Source: an uncultured Ruminiclostridium sp.
GTDB taxonomy: Bacteria > Bacillota > Clostridia > Oscillospirales > Ruminococcaceae
Direction of reading: 5' to 3'
DNA length: 21,994 nucleotides
Assembly (NCBI GenBank): GCA_910588335.1
Contig: CAJUQV010000033.1
Span: forward strand, 1-21,994
Part shown: in pieces, positions 15,725 to 21,994 of the stretch
How the letters are laid out: every line of letters starts with the position of its first letter
Numbering within the stretch: the stretch's first letter is position 1
The notes under the pieces: generated by a model
What the model saw: the letters and a program-made list of their open reading frames with translations, nothing else
What the model was told of the DNA's origin: nothing
Databases searched by the model: none
Position numbers and translations under genes: made by a program

Positions 15725-16198
15725 ATGCTTAAAGAAATTTTATCGGGCGAATCCTGCGCCGCCTGCCGCGTATGCTGCGTATTCGACAGGGATGACTGCT
15801 GGGAAATGCCGCTTATTACGCCCGCGCTCGCAAAGGAAATAGAAAAAGAAATGCCCGATGTTAAAATCAGAAAAACCGGTCAATGTGGAGTTTTTGAGAC
15901 GGAATACGGAAAGGACGGTCTGGCAAAATGTCCTATGCTCACCGAAAACGGGTGCGCTCTCGGTGAAAAAAAGCCCTTTGACTGCCAAATCTGGCCTTTC
16001 AGAGTAATGAGAAAGGGAAATCTGCTTCTGCTGACCTTATCGCCTGTCTGCGGGACGGTATCGGAACTTTCCGTGTCGAAAATTTCAGAATTTGCCGTAA
16101 AAATCACGGACAAAATATTTGATGAAGCAAGGGAAAATCCCGAAATGGTGAAGAATTATATTGACGGTTATCCCGTTTTCGCGGTGAGGGAGAGCTGA
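15725..16198 (+). CDS. YkgJ-family cysteine cluster protein
   Basis: The protein has 157 residues with an N-terminal C11-x2-C14-x2-CC(17,18) motif. Further cysteines are spaced through the protein, including QCGVFE, AKCPML, GCALGEKKPFDCQIWPF and SPVCG. This matches the YkgJ/UPF0153 putative metal-cluster family, whose function is not established. The frame is open upstream to a TTG, but AGGAAAGG lies 8 nt before the ATG at 15725, so that start is used. The stop codon overlaps the start of tcdA by one base (TGATG), which implies coupled translation of the two genes. Confidence 0.85.
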   Translation: MLKEILSGESCAACRVCCVFDRDDCWEMPLITPALAKEIEKEMPDVKIRKTGQCGVFETEYGKDGLAKCPMLTENGCALGEKKPFDCQIWPFRVMRKGNLLLLTLSPVCGTVSELSVSKISEFAVKITDKIFDEARENPEMVKNYIDGYPVFAVRES

Positions 16199-16878
16199 TG
16201 GAGAATATTTATTCGAGAACGGTTCCACTTCTGGGCGAAGAAGGGGTTGAAAGGCTTCGCAAAAGCCGCGTGGCAATATTCGGGCTGGGGGGCGTAGGCT
16301 CATACGCGGCGGAAAGCATTGTCAGAGCGGGAGTGGGGAGCGTTATACTTACGGATTGCGACATTGTGTCGGAATCCAATATTAACAGGCAGCTTTACGC
16401 TTTAAAAAGCACTGTGGGGAGAGACAAGACGGAGGTAGCGCGGGAAAGATGTCTGGACATAAATCCCGAATGCGAGGTGATTGCCTTAAAAAAGGCGGTC
16501 ACTCCCGACAATGTTTCGGATTTTCCCCTTGAAACCTGTTCTTACGTGGTTGACGCAATAGACGACGTAATGGCAAAGAAAGCCCTTATCGTAAGGTGCG
16601 GTGAACTGAACGTACCCATAATCTCGTCAATGGGAACGGGGAACAAGCTGTATCCGGAGCGTCTTCGGATCGCGGATATTTACGAAACTTCCGTCTGTCC
16701 TCTGGCGCGAGTGATGAGACACGACCTTAAGAAGCTTGGAGTTGAGAGGCTTAAGGTGGTTTTTTCCGACGAGGAGCCTAAGATAAAGCGCTTTCCTCCC
16801 GCAAGTGTAAGCTTTGTTCCAAGCGCGGCGGGACTGATTATAGGGGGGGAAGTTGTCAGGGCAATATCATTGGCTTAA
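16198..16878 (+). CDS. tcdA: tRNA threonylcarbamoyladenosine dehydratase (ThiF/TcdA family)
   Basis: The 226-residue E1-like protein has the nucleotide-binding glycine motif VAIFGLGGVGSYAAE, the acidic strand end LTDCDIVSESNINRQ, and VVDAIDDVMAKKAL. It ends with VPSAAGLIIGGEVVRA. These fit the TcdA/YgdL subgroup, which uses ATP to cyclise t6A37 in tRNA to ct6A. It is somewhat shorter than the E. coli protein (about 268). TcdA is the best fit; a general ThiF-type adenylyltransferase cannot be fully excluded. It is the second gene of a two-gene unit. The hairpin repeat at 16925 lies just behind its stop, but with no T-run it is not a clear terminator. Confidence 0.88.
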   Translation: MENIYSRTVPLLGEEGVERLRKSRVAIFGLGGVGSYAAESIVRAGVGSVILTDCDIVSESNINRQLYALKSTVGRDKTEVARERCLDINPECEVIALKKAVTPDNVSDFPLETCSYVVDAIDDVMAKKALIVRCGELNVPIISSMGTGNKLYPERLRIADIYETSVCPLARVMRHDLKKLGVERLKVVFSDEEPKIKRFPPASVSFVPSAAGLIIGGEVVRAISLA

Positions 16879-16902
16879 CGGAAGCTTTTACGGACGTAAT
16901 TT

Positions 16903-16914
16903 AGAACATGTTCT
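16903..16914. repeat. Perfect 12-bp palindrome after tcdA
   Basis: AGAACATGTTCT is self-complementary over its whole length. It could be a protein-binding site. It resembles GAAC...GTTC sites, but its 2-nt centre differs from the 4-nt centre of LexA boxes of Bacillota. It lies next to hairpin copy 2. Confidence 0.5.
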
Positions 16915-16924
16915 TATCCCAAGC

Positions 16925-16967
16925 TTTAATCAAGTTTCAGACTTGATTAAAACTTACACCCTAAGCA
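16925..16967 (-). repeat. Hairpin repeat, copy 2 (after tcdA)
   Basis: TTTAATCAAGT (16925-16935) pairs with ACTTGATTAAA (16941-16951) around a 5-nt loop. The 27-nt unit is the reverse complement of copy 1 with one transition. The flank TTACACCCTAAGCA (16954-16967) is shared with copy 3 at 13 of 14 positions. Copies 2 and 3 are in the same orientation; copy 1 is opposite. Confidence 0.7.
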
Positions 16968-17001
16968 ATAGGGCTTATTTGAAAAATCGGAAACGCTGTC
17001 T

Positions 17002-17331
17002 TTACGCCCTCAAACGGTCATCTTCTGCGTCAAAAAGCCTCGTCAAACGACGTTTTGACTGCATTTTTTCCTTGAAGCTAACCATTTTATTTATAAAAAT
17101 TCTTACAGGCTTATTTGATTTATCACTACAAATTTCCACATTGTTTTCAACAAAGTTTAAACTTGCATTATCGGTTTTTAAAACAGTGAAGTTTCCGTGG
17201 TTAAAATCCTTTATATTTAAACCGGCTAACAAGTTATTGACTCCGCAATTAGCTGATGCCGCTGCGTTTAAATATAAGTCATTGGTGTATGTTCTTACTT
17301 TTGTAATTGTATTCAATGGGAATTTTATCAT
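17002..17331 (-). CDS. Orphan small protein, unrecognised
   Basis: I do not recognise this 109-residue frame. Support for it being translated is a good ribosome binding site, GAGGTGA, 7 nt before the ATG. It also has an open frame in AT-rich DNA just downstream (42 nt) of the ABC pseudogene on the same strand. No signal peptide or membrane helix is visible. The last 20 or so residues, from QSKRRLTRLFDAEDD on, are encoded by DNA of clearly different, GC-richer composition containing GTCAAA...TTTGAC repeats. The natural C-terminus may therefore have been replaced by inserted sequence. It could be a remnant of a small gene that once belonged with the exporter genes. Confidence 0.4.
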   Translation of the reverse strand: MIKFPLNTITKVRTYTNDLYLNAAASANCGVNNLLAGLNIKDFNHGNFTVLKTDNASLNFVENNVEICSDKSNKPVRIFINKMVSFKEKMQSKRRLTRLFDAEDDRLRA

Positions 17332-17372
17332 ATAATTATCACCTCATCTCATTTTAAAACTCTCTATATTGC

Positions 17373-18835
17373 TTACTCCTTATAATATTTAGCCTGTGCA
17401 TTCCATAACTCATAATACTTTCCGTCAATATCCGTTAAAAGGTCTTTATGCGAACCCTGCTGAACAACCTGGCCGTTATCAAATACCGCTATTCTGTCAC
17501 AAAAGCAGCACGAGGACATACGATGGCTGATATATATTGCGGTTCTGTCCTTTACAATTTCATCGAATTTTGAGTAAATTTCAGCTTCCGCAATAGGATC
17601 AAGAGCTGCTGTAATTCGTCAAGAATTACAAAAGGGGCGTCCTTGTACAATGCGCGTGCTATGGTGATTTTTTGGGCTTCGCCGCCCGATATCTCAACGC
17701 CGTCTTCTTTAAAGTTTTTATAAAGACAGATTTCCAAACCATTTGGCATAGATGCAAGACGGTTTTCTAAGCCCGCTCTGTCCAAGCAAATCTCTGCTAA
17801 TGCGGAATCGTATTCCGATTTTGCCGCCACATTTTGTCCCAACGAAAATGAGAACAGTTTAAAATCCTGAAATACTACGGATAAAATTGACATATATTGG
17901 TATTGCAGGAACAAATAAATTCTTTAATGCTTATCGGAAGAAGATAAATATCTTGAAAAACCGCAGAAAACAAAGTATAATACTCCTCAATGTTATATTC
18001 TTCCACTTTCCTTCCGTTTAATCGGACAGTGCCTTCCGACGGATAGTAAAAACCACAGAGGCGTTTCACCAAGGTGGTTTTGCCTGCGCCGTTGGCTCCG
18101 ACTACGGCAAGCTTTTCTCCTTTATGAATTGTCAGGTTAATATTTTTCAAAGCGTATTTCTCATTATCATTTGAACAATATTTATATGAAACATTCTGAA
18201 ACTCAATTTTAGCGGGAAGTTCGGTGCCGGATGGCAATTGACACCCCGCACCATGATTGTAAGTTTCGCGGATGCCGAAATAATCTATGTAATATTGAAT
18301 TTTTACGCTTTTTCCACTATATCGTTCAGCTTGTATGAAATACCTTTCAGCCATACTGAAAAACCCGTTACTGCGCCAAACAGAAAAACAAAATCACCGA
18401 CTCCGATTTGACCGTTAAGGAGCATAATTATAAGCACCGCATATGTCATTCCCTCAAGAATCAAGCTGAGCAGCGCTTCAATACAGTTTCCCAAATATGC
18501 ACGCAGGCTTATCTTTTTTGTCCACTTAAACTGTTCCCGTTAAAAATGACTCAACATTTTGCCGATCCAGTCCTGCATACCGAAAATGCGAATATCCTTG
18601 GCGTAGTCAAACTTTGATAAGAAACCGGAAAGATACCATAACTTCCGGTCCAACATTGCTCTTTCATCTTTATGCTTTTCGGAATAGCTTCTTTGTCTGC
18701 TGCCTAACAGATAGGTCAGAATGGCGGAAAAAATTAAAAATGCTAAAATCCAAGGAGAAATTATCGTTATTATAGTGCCATTAATGCATATAGTATATTT
18801 TTAATTATATTATTGTGATTAATTGTTTTTTTCAT
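17373..18835 (-). pseudogene. Chimeric ABC exporter remnant (two transporters fused)
   Basis: Reading on the minus strand, a short N-terminus (MKKTINHNNI) runs out of frame into the later transmembrane part of an exporter (TIISPWILAFL onward). The helices and then a nucleotide-binding domain follow, with Walker A VGANGAGKTT and a first Q-loop FSAVFQD. The first transporter ends at IKEFI near 17915. A second one then takes over at YMSILSVVFQD, so the Q-loop occurs twice. The second supplies VEISGGEAQKITIARAL, PFVILDE and the H-loop ISHRMSS, ending in a TAA. Damage includes a TAA in frame near 18540, a lost A in a poly-A run near 18310, and a lost base after LDE near 17612. About 130 N-terminal residues are missing. 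The original pair was probably two adjacent exporter genes working as a heterodimer. The cargo is unknown. Confidence 0.88.
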
Positions 18836-18945
18836 CAACCACTGATCTCCTTTAGCTAAAAAATTTATAATATTATCAACTAACCGTTTTACATTATCTA
18901 ACCCATACACTGATACATTAAATATACCATTTAATTTCAGACTGT

Positions 18946-18979
18946 ACAAAAACCCCATTTACGCAAAGGAAATGAGGTT
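18946..18979 (-). terminator. Intrinsic terminator behind the transposase remnant
   Basis: On the minus strand AACCTCATTT pairs with AAATGGGGTT over a 9-nt loop (18970-18979 with 18951-18960), with one G-U pair. TTTTTG follows. It starts 5 nt past the transposase stop codon and may mark the end of the insertion sequence. Confidence 0.75.
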
Positions 18980-18984
18980 TAAAG

Positions 18985-20098
18985 TTAAGCCGCAAAATAG
19001 GAAAGGTGAGAAAAGAAGCAATAGGTGAAAAAATCGCCAAAATGCCGCTTGTAAATGGCATATTTTTTAAGATTCATGGTAACGAACTTAAGCCTGACCC
19101 AGCTGAGATTACGAGTCAAGCCTTGAAGATATGTAAACCGCATAGCGCATTTTTCTTTGGCCTCGGCAAACACTCTCTACACAGTTTCCTTGCGGCGTTC
19201 GTAAAGCTCGCACAAGTGTGGCGTGTGCCGGTAGTCTTCGACAAGCTCAAGGTAGTCGCTCCAAATGTGCTTCTCAACGATTTTTACGCTGTTTCTGCTT
19301 TCGGTGCATTTGAATTTTAAAGGACAATTTTGACAAATTTGGGGGTCGCTTTTGAATTGACGGTAACCCTCGCGGGTGGTCGTGGAATACTTTAAAACGC
19401 GGTTTTCGGGACAAAGAACACAGTCAAAAAACTCGTCACAAATGAACTCATAAGGTCTGAAAAAGCCTGTTTTGCCCATTGGGCGCTTGTACGGGAACAC
19501 GGGAATTCTGCCATCATCGATTACCGTCAAAAGGCTTTTTTCCGTGTTCCTCTCTGTCCTCATTTATCTCTTCCATAAGCTGCTTTTCATAGATTTTCGC
19601 AGCTTTGGGTATTTCCTTTTTAACAACTTTCTTCATGTTGGCGTTTGCTTTAATATGTGTTCCGTCAACAAACACTGTTTCGGGAGAAAGATAGCCTGCT
19701 TTATCAATTTCGGACAAAATCCAATAGAAAATATTCTCGATTGTTTCTTCTGTGAAACGGTGTTTAAAGTTGTGGCTGATTGTTGAAAAATGCGGTGTTT
19801 TTTCATTCATCATGTAGCCTAAAAACCAACGAAAATATATGTTTGCACGCACTTCTTCTGCAGTTTTACGAAGCGATGGAATTCCGTAAATGTGCTGAAG
19901 CAAAACCATTTTGAAAAGAACAACCGGATCGACTCCGGGACGGCCGTTATCCTTGCAATACTGATCTTCTACGAAGTCATAAATGTGTGTAAAATCTACT
20001 GCTGCATCAATTTTTCTCAGCAGATGATCCTGCGGTACAAATTCTTCTACGCTAAACAGTTCAAGCTGCGATGTCCTTGATTCTTCTTTTCTTATCAT
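18985..20098 (-). pseudogene. IS1182-family transposase, internally deleted
   Basis: The start MIRKEESRTSQ has a GAGGG ribosome binding site and an extended -10 promoter. The N-terminal IS1182/IS5-like region is intact to DGTHIKANANMKK, which carries the first catalytic Asp. After KKPFDG (near 19520) the frame breaks and resumes at IDDGRIPVFPYKRP. Compared with full family members, roughly 80-90 residues are missing, including the second catalytic Asp. The cysteine-containing C-terminal part follows, then a TAG at 19179..19177, then RVFAEAKEKCAMRFT with the catalytic Glu region. An internal deletion and a nonsense codon make it inactive. I could not find matching terminal inverted repeats, so the element's ends are undefined. 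Confidence 0.92.
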
Positions 20099-20129
20099 TT
20101 TTTTGCCCTCACAATTATGATCTTTTTTT

Positions 20130-20138
20130 ATTATACCA
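20130..20138 (-). promoter_or_regulatory. Extended -10 promoter of the transposase
   Basis: TGGTATAAT on the minus strand is an extended -10 element, with TATAAT at 20135..20130. It lies about 32 nt before the transposase ATG. No -35 box is recognisable at the right spacing, which is normal for extended -10 promoters. Confidence 0.6.
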
Positions 20139-20404
20139 TAAGAAGAGCGACCGCAGGGAACGCTCCCCCTAAGACGGTAAAATGTTCGATACTTTCCCGG
20201 TTGATGTGTGACAGCCCCGCAAGGGTGCAGTTCCAATCTTCGGGTAGGGAAAGCATTTGGGACAAAATCTTATTTTTGGTAAGGAAGTTCATAGTATTTG
20301 CTGCTAATTTGATTAGCAGGGATTTCGGTAGGAGGAACTATTAAAAAAATATATGCAACGGAACATAAGCAAAGAAAAAACGGTATCAAGCGAAAATTTT
20401 GAAA
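20139..20404. other. Non-coding stretch between transposase and tRNA-Arg end
   Basis: I see no gene here. The part at 20143-20260 is GC-richer than its surroundings and contains short stems such as GAGCG...CGCTC (20145-20165). The part at 20286-20339 is a nested palindrome listed separately. It may contain the right end of the insertion sequence, but no terminal repeat can be matched. The frames open across this stretch have no ribosome binding site. Confidence 0.5.
20286..20339. repeat. Nested palindrome near the insertion-sequence remnant
   Basis: CTGCTAAT-TTG-ATTAGCAG (20301-20319) is a perfect 8-bp inverted repeat with a 3-nt loop. Outer arms AGTTC (20286-20290) and GAACT (20335-20339) enclose it. 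AGGAGG (20330-20335) overlaps the outer arm but serves no convincing reading frame. Confidence 0.45.
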
Positions 20405-20445
20405 AAAATAAGAAAAGCCGAAAACCGTTGAAAAAAGTTTTCGGC
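20401..20445 (-). terminator. Intrinsic terminator behind the tRNA-Arg 3' end
   Basis: GCCGAAAAC pairs with GTTTTCGGC (20437-20445 with 20417-20425) over an 11-nt loop. On the minus strand TTTTCTTATTTTTTT follows. It begins 9 nt after the CCA of the tRNA fragment, where the native terminator of a tRNA gene would be. Confidence 0.88.
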
Positions 20446-20453
20446 GTTGTTTG

Positions 20454-20498
20454 TGGCACACTCGAAGGAATTCGAATCCCCGACCTTCCGCTTAGGAG
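20454..20498 (-). other. tRNA-Arg(CCT) 3' end, probable attachment site
   Basis: On the minus strand this reads CTCCTAA (anticodon loop, anticodon CCT), GCGGA (3' side of the anticodon stem), a variable region AGGTC, a T-arm GGGGA-TTCGAAT-TCCTT, the acceptor strand CGAGTGT, a discriminator G and CCA. The 5' half is absent: the preceding bases cannot pair with GCGGA and no ACACTCG acceptor strand is upstream. A duplicated tRNA 3' end next to a tyrosine integrase gene is the classic mark of an element integrated in a tRNA gene. The native-looking terminator sits on the left, so the element lies to the right. Confidence 0.82.
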
Positions 20499-20619
20499 AA
20501 GCACCGAGACACTATATACGTCTTCCCTAAAAGTCCTTATAAATAGCGGCTTTCCAGGCAATTTGCTTGCTTGATTTTCTGTGCTTTCCCTGTTAATTTT
20601 AAGGTGTTTTAGAGCTTCC

Positions 20620-20637
20620 GATTAGCCGGAGATTAGC
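20620..20637 (+). repeat. Short direct repeats, possible integrase arm sites
   Basis: GATTAGC occurs twice with starts 11 bp apart (20620 and 20631), close to one helical turn. It lies between the tRNA fragment and the integrase. Arm-type sites of tyrosine integrases are short direct repeats in such places. Two 7-bp copies could also be chance. Confidence 0.35.
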
Positions 20638-20732
20638 AAGGCAGAGGAAATTCGGGTGGAAATCAAATAACGGTTTCTTCTATTATATTGCCTCGACATT
20701 TCTTCCATTGTTCTTTCGGTTTATTTATTATA

Positions 20733-20779
20733 GAACAAAAATAAGCAAAAGTCAAGCCACCGGAGTAGCTTGACTTTTG
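20733..20779 (-). terminator. Intrinsic terminator of the integrase gene
   Basis: CAAAAGTCAAGC pairs with GCTTGACTTTTG (12 bp, perfect; 20768-20779 with 20746-20757) over a 10-nt loop. On the minus strand TTATTTTTG follows. It begins 4 nt past the integrase stop codon. Confidence 0.87.
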
Positions 20780-20783
20780 TCTT

Positions 20784-21492
20784 TTAATTTTTAGGTTTAT
20801 AGTTTTCCGATACTGTTTTCATAACTGCAAGAAATTCGAGATTAGCCATTAACTGAGCGACAAGCTCGGCGTTGTCATCATTTTTTTGTGTTTCAGGAGA
20901 TTGACTCTGCGTTTGCGTTTCTTCCTTTCACCTATAAAAATTTTCCTCAAAGCGTTGGGCATTTATCCATCGATCTTCATCTATGATATGAGAATACACA
21001 TCGGCTACCATTTTAACCTGTGCGTGTCCTGAATCACCCTGAACAGATTTCATATCATCACCGTTCAATTTCAGCTTATAAGTAATGCTTGAATGTCTGA
21101 GACTATGGAAAACAACAGGCAGTAAGTATTATACTGTATGAGCTTACTTAATGCCCGGTTAATCGTCTGCCCATCAATCGGTCTGCCGTTTGGAATGCAA
21201 AATACAAGATTGTAGTCTGTAAACTCATCTACAAACAGAGCCTTGTATTTTTCAATTTCAGCTTTTTGCTGTTTGAGCATTTCCGCAACGGTAGTGGGAA
21301 TAAGCACACTGCGTGTACTTGTCTTTGTTTTCGGCTCTTTCAGTACCAATACGGTATTCGTTCTTGCGATAACAGCAGGAAACTTAAACATTACGCCTTT
21401 TTCTCCAAGTGTTTCAAGTGCTTCCTGGTTTACTCGTTGCAGCTCTTTATTGACAAAGAGATAGGCATTGCCGGATCTAATGCTTTTGCCAT
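20784..21492 (-). pseudogene. Tyrosine recombinase (integrase), decayed
   Basis: The ATG at 21492, with GGAGG 8 nt upstream, begins MAKA and then falls out of frame into SGNAYLFVNKELQRV. The N-terminal arm-binding and core-binding domains and the first catalytic Arg are thus deleted. The catalytic domain then runs through LKEPKTKTSTRSVLIP and PNGRPIDGQTINRALSKLI. A frameshift near 21120 leads into FHSLRHSSITYKL, GDSGHAQ and VYSHI, which supply the remaining catalytic R, H and Y positions. A TGA at 20930..20928 interrupts the frame before a tail ending NYKPKN. The family is that of phage and conjugative-element integrases of Clostridia. With an internal deletion, a frameshift and a nonsense codon it is inactive, so the element is stranded unless another recombinase acts on it. 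Confidence 0.9.
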
Positions 21493-21746
21493 TTTCTTTA
21501 CCTCCGGTCTGAATTTTCAAAAATGTAAAAATTCTGACCGAACGGCGGCGAACGACAGCCAACGCTATAAAAGGTCGAAATACCGTGAAATAAAAAAATA
21601 CCTGCATAGCGACAAATTTCACCATGCAAGTGCGTTTATTTCATTATGTTTATGGCATATCAGTTCAGTATGTGAGCCGCAATGCCCCTTTGTGGGGTAA
21701 GTGCTTTTTTCAATGAAATACTTTCTGATAATACCTTTGTAACAGC

Positions 21747-21800
21747 TTAATATTCGCTGCTCATCACAAGCAGCGGAACGTCGAGAATAATCCAGCGCAT
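21747..21800 (-). CDS. 17-residue leader-like ORF
   Basis: The ATG at 21800 has a very strong ribosome binding site, AGGAGGG, 6 nt upstream. It encodes MRWIILDVPLLVMSSEY and stops. It sits about 95 nt downstream of a candidate promoter. It may be a leader peptide, or the start of a longer gene cut by a frameshift, since the overlapping frame stays open for another 120 nt. Evidence is the ribosome binding site only. Confidence 0.25.
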   Translation of the reverse strand: MRWIILDVPLLVMSSEY

Positions 21801-21900
21801 ACAAAACCCTCCTATCCAAAAAACTCAGAATCGGAGGGTGTAGGCATATTGAATCGCCCTGTCAAAACTTCATTTTTTTATTTGGCAGGGTTCATATTTC

Positions 21901-21930
21901 TGTATAGTTCAGTTATTTACGAACTGACAA
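21901..21930 (-). promoter_or_regulatory. Candidate promoter with embedded inverted repeat
   Basis: On the minus strand TTGTCA (21930..21925) and TATACA (21906..21901) are separated by 18 nt. The spacer carries the inverted repeat TCAGTT...AACTGA, partly overlapping the -35 box, which is a common operator arrangement. It faces the integrase remnant. Confidence 0.45.
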
Positions 21931-21994
21931 TCCACTTATAATTAGAGTGTGTTCACATAAAAATAGCGTCAAAAATCATAGCAAGCATAATCAC

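Larger units (their letters stand above)
21493..21994. other. Upstream region of the integrase, no clear gene
   Basis: This end of the window has no gene that I can support beyond the 17-codon frame listed separately. The minus-strand frame over 21619-21819 has no ribosome binding site before its ATG and matches no family that I recognise. A 10-bp stem with one G-U pair (21857-21866 with 21881-21890) stands close behind a candidate minus-strand promoter and has no T-run. It would form the 5' end of the transcript leading toward the integrase. Confidence 0.5.

Noticed and set aside
16903..16914. LexA/DinR box
   Set aside because: The half-sites GAAC and GTTC are separated by 2 nt; Bacillota LexA boxes have a 4-nt centre.
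20353..20574. 73-codon plus-strand frame
   Set aside because: It runs through a terminator and a tRNA 3' end, so it cannot be a natural gene.
21619..21819. 66-codon minus-strand frame upstream of the integrase
   Set aside because: No ribosome binding site precedes its ATG, and the good one nearby serves a different frame; no family is recognisable.

Overview
The window looks like a low-to-mid GC Clostridia (Bacillota) chromosome, probably an Oscillospiraceae/Ruminococcaceae-type gut anaerobe. The evidence is AGGAGG-type ribosome binding sites, textbook TTGACA-17-TATAAT promoters, TrmFO, an L20-leader-type infC operon, clostridial-type ABC exporters and an IS1182-type transposase. No species can be named from the sequence alone.

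Positions 1-16900 are core chromosome. A partial tRNA-Val (minus) is followed by a small DUF378 membrane protein gene (plus). A long minus-strand block then reads topA, trmFO, plsX, rnc, an Elp3-like radical SAM gene, smc and an AT-rich nucleotidyltransferase. acpP, often found between plsX and rnc, is absent. The position after smc, where ftsY often lies, holds the nucleotidyltransferase, which looks acquired. Upstream of topA are a SpoU/TrmH rRNA or tRNA methyltransferase (minus) and a divergent, unrecognised membrane protein (plus). Next comes the minus-strand infC-rpmI-rplT operon with a consensus promoter, an attenuator leader of about 205 nt and a probable AUA start codon for infC. Divergent from it are a YkgJ-type cysteine-cluster protein and tcdA, whose reading frames overlap by one base.

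Positions 16900-21994 are AT-rich, degraded accessory DNA. They hold an orphan small ORF, a chimeric ABC-exporter pseudogene fused from two different transporters at the Q-loop, an IS1182-family transposase remnant missing its central catalytic part, and the 3' 45 nt of a tRNA-Arg(CCT) with a terminator behind it. To the right of that tRNA end lies a decayed tyrosine integrase. The tRNA fragment is best read as the attachment-site end of an integrated element running out of the window.

The most unusual signal is a set of dispersed hairpin repeats between core genes. Two copies 5 kb apart (11891-11917 and 16925-16951) share a 27-nt stem-loop with one difference in opposite orientation. A third (7132-7186) keeps the flanking motif on a different 16-bp stem. 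A further block of about 40 bp recurs at 724-762 and 11833-11873 with 31 of 39 aligned bases identical, and seven of the eight differences are transitions. I could not assign these to a known repeat family.
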